A stretch of DNA of 6,115 nucleotides, taken from assembly GCA_025963815.1 (NCBI GenBank), contig JAOQAA010000658.1, positions 1-6,115 on the forward strand. The letters are read 5' to 3'. The stretch is from Capsulimonas sp. (GTDB taxonomy: Bacteria > Armatimonadota > Armatimonadia > Armatimonadales > Capsulimonadaceae). Position numbers and translations under genes: made by a program. The notes beneath the pieces are model-generated. The model was not told the DNA's origin and made no database searches. It saw nothing but the letters and a program-made list of their open reading frames with translations. Below are positions 1-5,705 of the stretch, in pieces. Position 1 is the stretch's first letter; every line of letters begins with the position of its first letter.

Positions 1-432
1 CGCAGCCTCGTTATGGATTTGCGGCGGCGCCTTAGTCATTTCAGACGCCTCCATGGATCTTGAACTTTCCCCCTCCGAATTGCATGCCGTGACCTGATAG
101 TAATACGTGGCTCCGTCGCCCAGGCGGGTGTCCGTGTAGGTGGTCGCCGTCAAATTGGATGCGATGGGCGTCGGAGCTTCTCCCAGAGTGCGCGATCCGC
201 GATAGACGTTATAGCTTACGACGCCCGCAGACGCACTCCACCATAAAGTCAGTTTTTTTGCCTGATGAAAATGGGGACCGTTAATTCCTAAGGTCAAGGG
301 ATTATACTGCCCGATGCCCAGACGTGAGGGGGCGTCCGGCGGCGCGGCGTGTCCCGACTTCGCGCATGCGCCCAAGGTCAGAACCAGTAAGAAGATCAAC
401 GAGGCGATTGTGCGACGGCGATGTTTCAGCAT
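1..432 (-). CDS. FN3-domain lipoprotein, 3' end outside the window
   Basis: The frame stays open from the ATG at 432 down to base 1, giving 144 residues without a stop, so the C-terminal part lies outside. Residues 1-23 form a lipoprotein signal: basic start (KHRRR), hydrophobic stretch ASLIFLLVLTL, then lipobox L20-G21-A22-C23, with C23 the expected lipidated residue. After a Pro/Ala-rich linker, residues about 58-133 fit one fibronectin type III domain: LTLWWSAS, VVSYNVYRGS and the typical end strand TYYYQVTACNSEGESS. Further domains may follow. It is expected to be membrane-anchored and to face the periplasm or surface. FN3 domains mediate binding or act as spacers in secreted enzymes, so no specific function can be given. 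The start is supported by AGGAG at 442-446 (minus strand), nine bases ahead. It diverges from the oxidoreductase gene at 603. Confidence 0.85.
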   Translation of the reverse strand, partial: MLKHRRRTIASLIFLLVLTLGACAKSGHAAPPDAPSRLGIGQYNPLTLGINGPHFHQAKKLTLWWSASAGVVSYNVYRGSRTLGEAPTPIASNLTATTYTDTRLGDGATYYYQVTACNSEGESSRSMEASEMTKAPPQIHNEAA

Positions 433-466
433 ACCTCTCTTCTCCTAACGTTTCCAAATAGATTGT

Positions 467-496
467 ATTAGAGCGCAGTTCGAGTGGAATCTTCAA
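467..496 (-). promoter_or_regulatory. Putative sigma-70 type promoter of the FN3 lipoprotein gene
   Basis: Read on the minus strand, TTGAAG (plus 491-496) is followed after 18 bases by TCTAAT (plus 467-472). These match the consensus at 4 of 6 and 5 of 6 positions. The start point would fall near 460, leaving a leader of about 28 bases that contains the AGGAG at 442-446. A second -10-like TACAAT (462-467) lacks a well-placed -35. Confidence 0.45.
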
Positions 497-520
497 GTTT
501 GTCTTGACATAGCCCCGGCT

Positions 521-540
521 GGGTTTCAGTCATGAAACCC
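521..540. promoter_or_regulatory. Perfect 8-bp inverted repeat, candidate operator
   Basis: GGGTTTCA (521-528) and TGAAACCC (533-540) are exact reverse complements separated by four bases (GTCA). The element lies in the 170-base divergent region, about 60 bases before the oxidoreductase start and just outside the lipoprotein promoter. A TTGACA sits at 504-509, so a rightward -10 would fall inside the repeat, although no good -10 is visible there. No T-run follows, so a terminator is unlikely. It fits a binding site for a dimeric regulator, identity unknown. Confidence 0.5.
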
Positions 541-549
541 GGTGGGTAA

Positions 550-562
550 TCACGAGACGTGA
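550..562. promoter_or_regulatory. Short inverted repeat TCACG-AGA-CGTGA
   Basis: Five-base arms, TCACG (550-554) and CGTGA (558-562), flank AGA. The repeat lies 40 bases ahead of the oxidoreductase start and about 25 bases centre to centre from the larger repeat at 521-540. It is short enough to be chance, but its place in a compact regulatory region makes it worth recording. Confidence 0.25.
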
Positions 563-602
563 CGCGGCAAAGGCGTCCGCAAACGAGTTTTGCTAGAAAG
601 AC

Positions 603-1913
603 ATGGCGATGAACGATCAATGGCGCGGCGAAATGTCGCGGCGCGGGTTTGTGACGATGGCGGGGCAGGGAATTATGGCGGCTTCGCTGCTGGGAGAGAG
701 TATACGGGCCGTGAACGCGCAGGCGGTCGGTGGCGCGGCGAGTGGGGATGTGGCGCTGTCGCGGAAGCCGATTGCACTGCCGCCGCTGGAGGCGAAGACG
801 GAGCGCGATCCGGGGCCGGCCCCGCTGTCGTATCCGCCGGACAAGCGCGTCGGGTTTGCGGTGGTGGGGCTGGGGAATTTAGCGCTTCAGCAGATCATAC
901 CCGCGTTTGGGGAGAGCAAGTACGCGCGGCTGACGGCGGTGGTGAGCGGTTCGCCGGACAAAGCGCGCGAGGTCGCGGGGCAGCACGGCGTCCCGGAGCG
1001 CGGAATTTATAGCTACGAGAATTACGACACCATTCGGGATAACCCTGACGTTCAGGTGATCTATATCGTGCTGCCGAACTCCATGCATATGGAGTACACA
1101 GTGCGCGGGGCCGAGGCCGGCAAACATATTCTCTGCGAAAAGCCGATGGCGACTTCCCCAGACGAGTGCGAGAAGATGATCGCAGCGTGCAAAAAAGCAA
1201 ATCGCAAGCTGATGATCGCCTATCGGATCCAATACGAGCCAAATAACCGCTACATCCGTGAGCTGATTCGCTCTCAGAAGTACGGCGCCGTCAAGCTGAT
1301 CGAAGGCGTCAATGGGCAGGCGCAGGGCGATCCGTCGCAGTGGCGCTTAAAGAAGGCGCTGGCGGGCGGCGGCTCGCTCCCCGACGTCGGCCTCTATTGT
1401 TTGAACACGACGCGCTTTCTGACAGGAGAGGAACCGGTTGAGGTCTTTGGGACGATCTTCAACACTCCCGGCGATCCGCGTTTTCGCGAGGTCGAGGATA
1501 ACGTGACGTTCCAAATGCGTTTTCCGACTGGCGTTCTTTCCAATAACGCGACAAGCTACAGCTTTCATGAGGGGCGGCGCTATCGGGTTTACGCAGAGAG
1601 AGCCTGGTATGGCTTGGACCCTGCTTTTTCCTATGAAGGATTGCGCCCGGAGCTTTCCTACGCGGAAGACGACAAAGAATTCCGGCAGACGCCGCAGGTA
1701 GGCCAGAAGAACCAGTTTGCGCTGGAGCTGGACCATATGGCGCAATGCGTGATCAACGACCATACGCCGTTCACTCCGGGCGAGGAGGGCTTGCAGGACC
1801 ATCGGATTATGGCGGCGATCTACGAATCCGCCCGGACCGGAAAGCCGGTCCAGCTCCCCGTGCAAACGAAGCGCGACGCGTTTCGCGGCCCTGAGCCGAT
1901 GGACGCAAAGTAG
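603..1913 (+). CDS. Tat-exported Gfo/Idh/MocA oxidoreductase, GFOR-like
   Basis: 436 residues, close to the roughly 430 of the Zymomonas glucose-fructose oxidoreductase precursor, which it resembles along its length. Residues 12-17 (SRRGFV) are a twin-arginine motif, followed by a hydrophobic stretch and likely cleavage near NAQA (about 38-41), so a folded, cofactor-loaded enzyme should reach the periplasm. The Rossmann fold starts at about 82 (VVGLGNLA). S115 and K120 match residues of GFOR associated with NADP binding. CEKPMATS carries K180, and GGGSLPDVGLYCLN carries D261 and Y265, matching the GFOR catalytic Lys, Asp and Tyr. The C-terminal sheet domain includes VEDNVTFQMRF and PGEEGLQD. 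GFOR couples sugar oxidation to ketose reduction through bound NADP; the substrate here is inferred only as a sugar or polyol. ATG 603 has a weak AGAAAG upstream; Met codons at 609 and 633 are alternatives, and all keep the RR motif. It is probably co-transcribed with the PfpI-family gene. Confidence 0.92.
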   Translation: MAMNDQWRGEMSRRGFVTMAGQGIMAASLLGESIRAVNAQAVGGAASGDVALSRKPIALPPLEAKTERDPGPAPLSYPPDKRVGFAVVGLGNLALQQIIPAFGESKYARLTAVVSGSPDKAREVAGQHGVPERGIYSYENYDTIRDNPDVQVIYIVLPNSMHMEYTVRGAEAGKHILCEKPMATSPDECEKMIAACKKANRKLMIAYRIQYEPNNRYIRELIRSQKYGAVKLIEGVNGQAQGDPSQWRLKKALAGGGSLPDVGLYCLNTTRFLTGEEPVEVFGTIFNTPGDPRFREVEDNVTFQMRFPTGVLSNNATSYSFHEGRRYRVYAERAWYGLDPAFSYEGLRPELSYAEDDKEFRQTPQVGQKNQFALELDHMAQCVINDHTPFTPGEEGLQDHRIMAAIYESARTGKPVQLPVQTKRDAFRGPEPMDAK

Positions 1914-1965
1914 ACGACAGCAGCAAGCCCCGATGGTGGGGAATAGAAAATCAAGGAGAACACTC

Positions 1966-2520
1966 ATGTCTCAGGAATTGATCGGCAAAAAGGTCGCCAT
2001 CTTGGCGACGGACGGTGTGGAGCAGTCGGAATTGACGGGACCGAAGCAGGCCCTGGAGGATGCAGGCGCGCAGACGTTTATCGTCTCTCCCGCCAAAGGC
2101 CAGTTAAAAGCGTGGAAGGATAAGGATTGGGGCGAGACGTTCCCGGTGGATGTCCCGCTCTCAAGTGCAAAAGCGTCGGATTATGATGCGCTCGTGCTGC
2201 CGGGCGGCGTGCTCAACCCCGACAAATTGCGCGTGCTCTCCGAGGCCGTGCAGTTTGTCCGCGACTTTGACGAGTCTGGCAAAACCATCGGCGCCATCTG
2301 CCACGGTCCCTGGACACTGATTGAGGCGGGCGCCGTCGAGGGGCGGAACGTCACCTCGTGGCCGTCGCTGGAAACCGATCTCACCAACGCGGGCGCTCAT
2401 TGGTCCGACGAGCAGGTCGTCACCGACAAAGGCCTCGTCACCAGCCGCAAGCCGGATGATATCCCCGCGTTCAGCCAGAAGCTGATTGAGGAGATCGCCG
2501 AAGGCATTCACGCACGATAA
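1966..2520 (+). CDS. DJ-1/PfpI family protein (type 1 glutamine amidotransferase-like)
   Basis: 184 residues, cytoplasmic, with no signal peptide. The flavodoxin-like DJ-1/PfpI fold runs the full length: KKVAILATDGVEQSEL at the start, DALVLPGG at 74-81, the nucleophile elbow AICHGP with C112 and H113, and the family ending TSRKPDDIPAF. E19 corresponds to the Glu that contacts the reactive Cys. The third catalytic Glu of Pyrococcus PfpI (E74, contributed by the neighbouring subunit) aligns with D86 in NPDKLR, which weakens a simple protease assignment. Relatives are described as stress proteins, glyoxalase III-like enzymes or deglycases; which applies here cannot be told. An in-frame ATG at 1933 exists, but ATG 1966 is preferred because AAGGAGAA (1953-1960) ends six bases before it. 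The gene follows the oxidoreductase by 52 bases with no terminator between them. Confidence 0.9.
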   Translation: MSQELIGKKVAILATDGVEQSELTGPKQALEDAGAQTFIVSPAKGQLKAWKDKDWGETFPVDVPLSSAKASDYDALVLPGGVLNPDKLRVLSEAVQFVRDFDESGKTIGAICHGPWTLIEAGAVEGRNVTSWPSLETDLTNAGAHWSDEQVVTDKGLVTSRKPDDIPAFSQKLIEEIAEGIHAR

Positions 2521-2530
2521 TCTCGACCTG

Positions 2531-2568
2531 AAAAAATGGCCGACGGTATTCACCGCCGGCCATTTTTT
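2531..2568. terminator. Bidirectional Rho-independent terminator between convergent genes
   Basis: AAAAAATGGCCG-A-CGG (2531-2546) pairs with CCG-C-CGGCCATTTTTT (2553-2568) with one A/C mismatch and a six-base loop. The GC-rich core has a T run on the plus strand and, by symmetry, on the minus strand. It begins 11 bases after the PfpI-family stop. The regulator stop codon at 2570-2572 lies immediately next to it on the other side. It should stop transcription from both directions. Confidence 0.9.
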
Positions 2569-2569
2569 A

Positions 2570-3154
2570 TTATAGAATCACCGAGAAGAGAACCCGTTTG
2601 AAGCGTTCGATGGGGACCGCGCTGTGCTTTGCCTTCGAGAGAAGGATCGCCCCCTGGATCGAAGAGACCACGAAGCCCGCAACTTCATCGCAGTCTGTAC
2701 TCCCGGGCAGCTCGCTGGCGGCGACTGCCGCTTGCAAGCAATAGCTAACCCCCGCTTCCAGTTCATCCAAAATCTGAGCTAGTCTCAGGCGGATCAACTC
2801 GCTGTGCTCACTCGCCTCAGCGCTGAAGTTGCCGATCAGGCATCCGTTCCACGAGCTAATATCGTCGATGGAGCCGGAGGAGGTGACGGTCTCGATGTAA
2901 GCGCGCAGACGCGCCAGCGGCGGCAGCGCGTCGTTCCGAAGCGTCTCACCAATCACCTGCTGATAGCGTCCGAAATAAAGGTTCAGGGCTTCCAGGCTGA
3001 ACGCTTCTTTCGATACAAAGTGATTCGTGAACGACCCCAGCGGCGCTCCCGCGGCGAGCGTGATATCCCGAACGCTTGCGCCCGAGAACCCACGCTCGTG
3101 CAGAACGCGTAATCCTTCGCTTAACAATTTCTCCCGATGTGACGGTTTAGGCAT
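2570..3154 (-). CDS. TetR/AcrR family regulator, NemR-like
   Basis: 194 residues, the usual TetR size. The N-terminal DNA-binding helices cover about 6-55 (REKLLSEGLRVLHERGFSGASVRDI, then LAAGAPLGSFTNHFVSKEAF). The rest is the ligand-binding helical domain. Compared from memory with E. coli NemR (199 residues), NGCLIGNFSAEAS aligns with SGCLTVKLSAEVC, placing C105 at NemR Cys106. LSKAKHS aligns with QAKISRS, placing K174 at NemR Lys175. These two residues form the reported reversible sensor bond of NemR. It is probably a repressor of itself and/or the adjacent alcohol dehydrogenase gene, whose stop is 52 bases upstream on the same strand. The start ATG at 3154 has no clear ribosome binding site, and a good promoter lies so close that the mRNA may be leaderless. 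Ligand and targets are inferred. Confidence 0.9.
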   Translation of the reverse strand: MPKPSHREKLLSEGLRVLHERGFSGASVRDITLAAGAPLGSFTNHFVSKEAFSLEALNLYFGRYQQVIGETLRNDALPPLARLRAYIETVTSSGSIDDISSWNGCLIGNFSAEASEHSELIRLRLAQILDELEAGVSYCLQAAVAASELPGSTDCDEVAGFVVSSIQGAILLSKAKHSAVPIERFKRVLFSVIL

Positions 3155-3160
3155 GATTTG

Positions 3161-3189
3161 AGTATGCTCGTCTCAGTGGGCGATGTCAA
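3161..3189 (-). promoter_or_regulatory. Promoter of the TetR-family gene, probably giving a leaderless mRNA
   Basis: On the minus strand, consensus TTGACA (plus 3184-3189) is followed after exactly 17 bases by CATACT (plus 3161-3166, 4 of 6). Only six bases separate the -10 from the ATG at 3154, so transcription should begin at or next to the A of the start codon. An imperfect palindrome, GAGTATGCTC on the plus strand (3160-3169, 8 of 10 symmetric), covers the -10 and could be an autoregulatory operator. Confidence 0.6.
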
Positions 3190-3206
3190 GGGCAATCGCC
3201 GCGTTC

Positions 3207-4460
3207 TTATTTTTGTCCCTGGCGCTGGGTGTTCCGGAAGATATCGACGATCTCCGACTGCGGCAGCGCGCCCAATGCGTTGATCTGCTCGCCGTCGCCA
3301 TACGTCTTCACGGCGTAGGCGGCGATGGCGGGATATTCGGCTTCCGAGAAGCCCAGATCTTCCAGTGATTGCCAGAGACCGTTCGTCTGGAGCCAATTCT
3401 CGAACTCCGCAATGAAACCCTCGGCCCGATCCTGCTCGGTCCCCGTCAGTCCGAAGAGACGCGCGCCAAGCTGCGCAAGGCGATCCTGCGCGCGGCCCTT
3501 CGCGAGTAGCCAGCGGAAGTAGGCGGGGTACAAGGTTGCGAGGCCGCGCCCGTGCGCCAGATCCGGCTGAAAGGCGCTGAGCGCGTGTTCGATATAGTGG
3601 AGCACAAAATCCGTCGCGGGGCGGCCCGCCGATTGGTAATCGTTCAGCGCCAGTGTCGAGGCCCAGAGCAGATTGCCGCGCGCCGAAATGTCATTCGGGT
3701 TCGCAAGCAATGTCGGCAGCGTCTCCAAAACAGTCGCCATGATCCCTTCGGAATAACGATCTGCCAGATGAGAGCCGGAGCCCCCGAGCAGATAGTTCTC
3801 AAAGACATGGCTCAAAATGTCCGCTGCGCCGTCTTGGGTGGTGGTCGGCGAAAGTCCGACCGTGTAGGCAGGGTTCAGCCAGGCGACGAGAGGCTTGATG
3901 TGCTCGCCAATCAAAAACGACTTGCCGCGCGCCACACGGTTCGAGATGACAGCAAAGGGAGTCACTTCAGAAGCAGTCGCCGCAGTGGTAGGGATCGCAA
4001 CCAGCGGGAGGGCGGTTTGCAGCTCGAACGCGCGGGGCTCGCCGAGTACGAACGGCCAGATATCCGTCTCGTCCGTGGCCGCCAGCGTAGCGATTGCCTT
4101 CGCGGCGTCCATCGCGGAGCCGCCGCCGAGGGCCGCCACAAAGTCCGCGCCCGATTCACGCAGTTTCGTCACTGCCTTATTGATGGTCGCCGATTCCGGA
4201 TTCGGCTCGATACCGCTGAAATGGACGATTTCCACACCCGCCGCGACAAGCGCATCGGTGACTTCCTTCAGATAACCAAGCCGTTCGACTGTCCCGCCGC
4301 CCGTGACTAGAAACGCCTTCTTACCGACCTTCGCGGTCGCCGCTGCGAACGGACCGAGCTGATCGGCCCCAAAGAATATTCTCGTGGGCGAGTAGATCAT
4401 AAACGAACTGACGGCGGCCTGCGCCGCCGGAGCGGCCTCTAATGTTGCGGAATTGGACAT
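3207..4460 (-). CDS. Iron-containing (group III) alcohol dehydrogenase
   Basis: 417 residues, slightly longer than the usual 380-390 because of an Ala-rich extension of about 20 residues before FMIYSPTRIFFG. The N-terminal nucleotide-binding half contains KKAFLVTGGG (48-56), ALGGGSAMDAAKAI (110-123) and IPTTAATASEVTPFAVI (156-172). The helical half supplies the metal ligands: D214 and H218 in ADILSH, H288 in HYIEH, and H303 in DLAHGRG, with H292 also conserved. H288 to H303 is 15 residues, one more than the 14 in E. coli FucO and YqhD. The family interconverts alcohols and aldehydes or ketones with NAD(P)H and a divalent metal in the cytosol. The substrate cannot be read from sequence; butanol dehydrogenase/YqhD-like aldehyde reduction is plausible. 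The ATG at 4460 has AGGAG (plus 4467-4471) six bases ahead. A TetR-family gene follows on the same strand, and a PadR gene diverges upstream. Confidence 0.93.
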   Translation of the reverse strand: MSNSATLEAAPAAQAAVSSFMIYSPTRIFFGADQLGPFAAATAKVGKKAFLVTGGGTVERLGYLKEVTDALVAAGVEIVHFSGIEPNPESATINKAVTKLRESGADFVAALGGGSAMDAAKAIATLAATDETDIWPFVLGEPRAFELQTALPLVAIPTTAATASEVTPFAVISNRVARGKSFLIGEHIKPLVAWLNPAYTVGLSPTTTQDGAADILSHVFENYLLGGSGSHLADRYSEGIMATVLETLPTLLANPNDISARGNLLWASTLALNDYQSAGRPATDFVLHYIEHALSAFQPDLAHGRGLATLYPAYFRWLLAKGRAQDRLAQLGARLFGLTGTEQDRAEGFIAEFENWLQTNGLWQSLEDLGFSEAEYPAIAAYAVKTYGDGEQINALGALPQSEIVDIFRNTQRQGQK

Positions 4461-4521
4461 GGTAATCTCCTGATGTGTTTCGATCGTAAACAGCAGCGCT
4501 TCAAAAACGCCCTTGTGATAA

Positions 4522-4531
4522 TACGAACGTA
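4522..4531. promoter_or_regulatory. Small dyad TACG-AA-CGTA between adh and padR
   Basis: A ten-base symmetric site lies in the 188-base divergent region, about 60 bases ahead of the dehydrogenase start. A -10-like TATTAT for that gene (plus 4518-4523) overlaps its edge, but I found no convincing -35 for it. The dyad is short and may be chance. Confidence 0.2.
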
Positions 4532-4568
4532 CATATTAAATTATGAGTTCCCGCAATTTTCCAATTAT

Positions 4569-4583
4569 TCTCAAACGTTGAGA
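4569..4583. promoter_or_regulatory. Inverted repeat upstream of the padR -35 box
   Basis: TCTCAA (4569-4574) and TTGAGA (4578-4583) are exact reverse complements around ACG. The repeat ends five bases before the padR -35 hexamer, a position typical for an activator or a second repressor site. It lies in AT-rich DNA, so chance cannot be excluded. Confidence 0.35.
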
Positions 4584-4588
4584 GATTA

Positions 4589-4617
4589 TTGATATACATC
4601 AGTATCTAATGTATAAT
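4589..4617 (+). promoter_or_regulatory. Strong promoter of padR with embedded operator dyad
   Basis: TTGATA (4589-4594) and consensus TATAAT (4612-4617) are separated by the ideal 17 bases. Transcription should start near 4624, leaving a leader of about 25 bases with GAGGA at 4638-4642. Between and over the boxes, TATACAT (4593-4599) and ATGTATA (4609-4615) are exact inverted arms around nine bases, two more pairs of which also match (9 of 11 overall). A protein bound there would block polymerase, so autorepression by PadR is likely. Known PadR boxes are often ATGT-N8-ACAT; here the half-sites are in the opposite order (ACAT-N9-ATGT). Confidence 0.75.
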
Positions 4618-4648
4618 TAAACTAAGAGATACGCAGTGAGGATCATCC

Positions 4649-4996
4649 ATGAAAGAGCAGCACGAACTCAAAAAGGGCAGCACGCAGACGCTCATCCTGG
4701 CCGTGCTCGGCGACGCCCCCTCGCACGGCTACGCCATCGCCCGCGAGATCGAACGTCGCAGCGCCTCCGCCTTAAAGATGGGCGAAGGCGCCCTCTACCC
4801 AGCCCTGCGCGCCCTGGAAAACGAAGGCTTCATCTCCAGCGCCTGGGAGCTTCAGCTCAGCGGCCCCGCGCGCAAGGTCTACACGCTGACTGAAAAAGGG
4901 CAGGGAGAGCTGGCGCGGCAAAAGAGCGCCTGGCAGAAGTTCTCCGAAGCCGTCAACAGCGTCATTGGGGGAGCGCCGCATGGGCAGACAAATTGA
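4649..4996 (+). CDS. PadR family transcriptional regulator
   Basis: 115 residues, the size of the short PadR subfamily, which has a winged helix and one C-terminal dimerisation helix. The DNA-binding part spans about 8-83: LKKGSTQTLILAVLGDAPSHGYAIAREIERR, recognition region GEGALYPALRALENEGFISSAW, and wing PARKVYTLTEKG. The helix after 84 (GELARQKSAWQKFSEAVNSV) would pair the dimer. These proteins usually repress nearby genes, and a ligand or partner protein relieves repression. The ATG at 4649 has GAGGA (4638-4642) six bases ahead and a near-consensus promoter. The next gene starts inside its 3' end (17-base overlap), so the two are translationally linked. In other bacteria short PadR genes are commonly paired with HAAS-domain membrane proteins, as here. 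Confidence 0.95.
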   Translation: MKEQHELKKGSTQTLILAVLGDAPSHGYAIAREIERRSASALKMGEGALYPALRALENEGFISSAWELQLSGPARKVYTLTEKGQGELARQKSAWQKFSEAVNSVIGGAPHGQTN

Positions 4997-5669
4997 TGCA
5001 GCAGATCTTGCTGAACAACATGTCGAGCAATACTTAGGGCGCGTGTCGGGTTATCTTCACGGAGCGGATCCCCAGATCGTCAACGAGACACTGGAAGAAA
5101 TGCGTCTGCATTTGCGGGCGTGCTGTGAAGAGCTCGTCCACAGGGGGTATTCCGCCGATCAAGCCATACGAATGTCTGTCCAGCGTTTCGGCTCTTCAAG
5201 CAAAGTTGGCCGGAGCCTTGCCTGGCAATTGGCGGCAGACAGCATCTTTGTCAAATTGTACTGTGCATTGACGCTGTCTCGGTATGTGAAATTTTTCGTT
5301 ATTTTCTGGCGCACACCAATGGCATCCGACTCAGATCCAGTCGTAACGGCGGCTCAACCATGGCTTATTCCGGCGCTAACATTGATGCTGCTGTGGCAAA
5401 TAATTACGACACTCACCGCAACGCGGCCGAGGTCGCCAGCCAGGGTGCAACAAAACATTTTGTCAATGCAGAGGGATTTGATCAATCCAAAATATCTCAA
5501 TCCGACTGGCTTTTTGCGCTATCTCTATCTCACGTTCTTATTGCTGATCGGGATCGAGTGCCTGCATCATCATATTTACCGTCTTGGGATTCTCTGCATC
5601 TTAGAGGCCATTGAGTTCGCTTTCATAAGAACTGCGGCCAATCGAATCCTTGGGCGCGTATCGGCATAA
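4980..5669 (+). CDS. HAAS-like domain membrane protein (first of two)
   Basis: 229 residues. Residues about 13-82 form a soluble helical domain (HVEQYLGRV, TLEEMRLHLRACCEELVHRGYSADQAI, VQRFGSSSKVGRSL), the pattern of HAAS-like (HTH-associated alpha-helical signalling, DUF1700-like or permease-prefix) domains. Hydrophobic stretches follow at about 88-109, 127-147, 178-195 and 200-216, suggesting three or four membrane helices with the domain in the cytoplasm. Family knowledge suggests it passes a membrane or envelope signal to the PadR partner; this is not demonstrated. Start: ATG 4980 is favoured because GGGGGAG (4967-4973) lies six bases ahead; an upstream TTG at 4965 would use that same purine run as coding sequence. 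It overlaps padR by 17 bases. The membrane part looks more AT-rich than padR. No catalytic motif was seen. Confidence 0.8.
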   Translation: MGRQIDAADLAEQHVEQYLGRVSGYLHGADPQIVNETLEEMRLHLRACCEELVHRGYSADQAIRMSVQRFGSSSKVGRSLAWQLAADSIFVKLYCALTLSRYVKFFVIFWRTPMASDSDPVVTAAQPWLIPALTLMLLWQIITTLTATRPRSPARVQQNILSMQRDLINPKYLNPTGFLRYLYLTFLLLIGIECLHHHIYRLGILCILEAIEFAFIRTAANRILGRVSA

Positions 5670-5705
5670 TCTTAAACTGATCACTGATTGATATTGGAGC
5701 GTGGC

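Noticed and set aside
590..1012. Open frame of 140 codons on the plus strand overlapping the 5' part of the GFOR-like gene
   Set aside because: It is Gly/Arg/Ala-rich with no domain pattern, and it lies over a well-recognised gene in another frame. It is a by-product of G-rich codons.
1928..1941. CCCC and GGGG that could form a small hairpin between the GFOR-like and PfpI genes
   Set aside because: It has only four pairs, a six-base loop and no T run after it, so it is not a credible terminator or attenuator.
1347..1967. 206-codon open frame antisense to the end of the GFOR-like gene
   Set aside because: The product is Arg/Leu-rich with no recognisable motifs and lies entirely opposite a well-supported coding sequence.
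2161..2553. 130-codon open frame antisense to the PfpI-family gene
   Set aside because: It starts within the terminator hairpin, has no ribosome binding site and shows no domain. It is a shadow of the plus-strand gene.
3552..4310. 252-codon open frame on the plus strand opposite the alcohol dehydrogenase gene
   Set aside because: The translation is strongly Arg-rich and low in motif content, typical of the antisense frame of a GC-rich gene. The minus-strand gene there has full family motifs.
5360..5614. 84-codon open frame on the plus strand inside the first HAAS gene
   Set aside because: It lies in another frame of a membrane-protein gene that continues through it. There is no ribosome binding site, domain or conserved motif.
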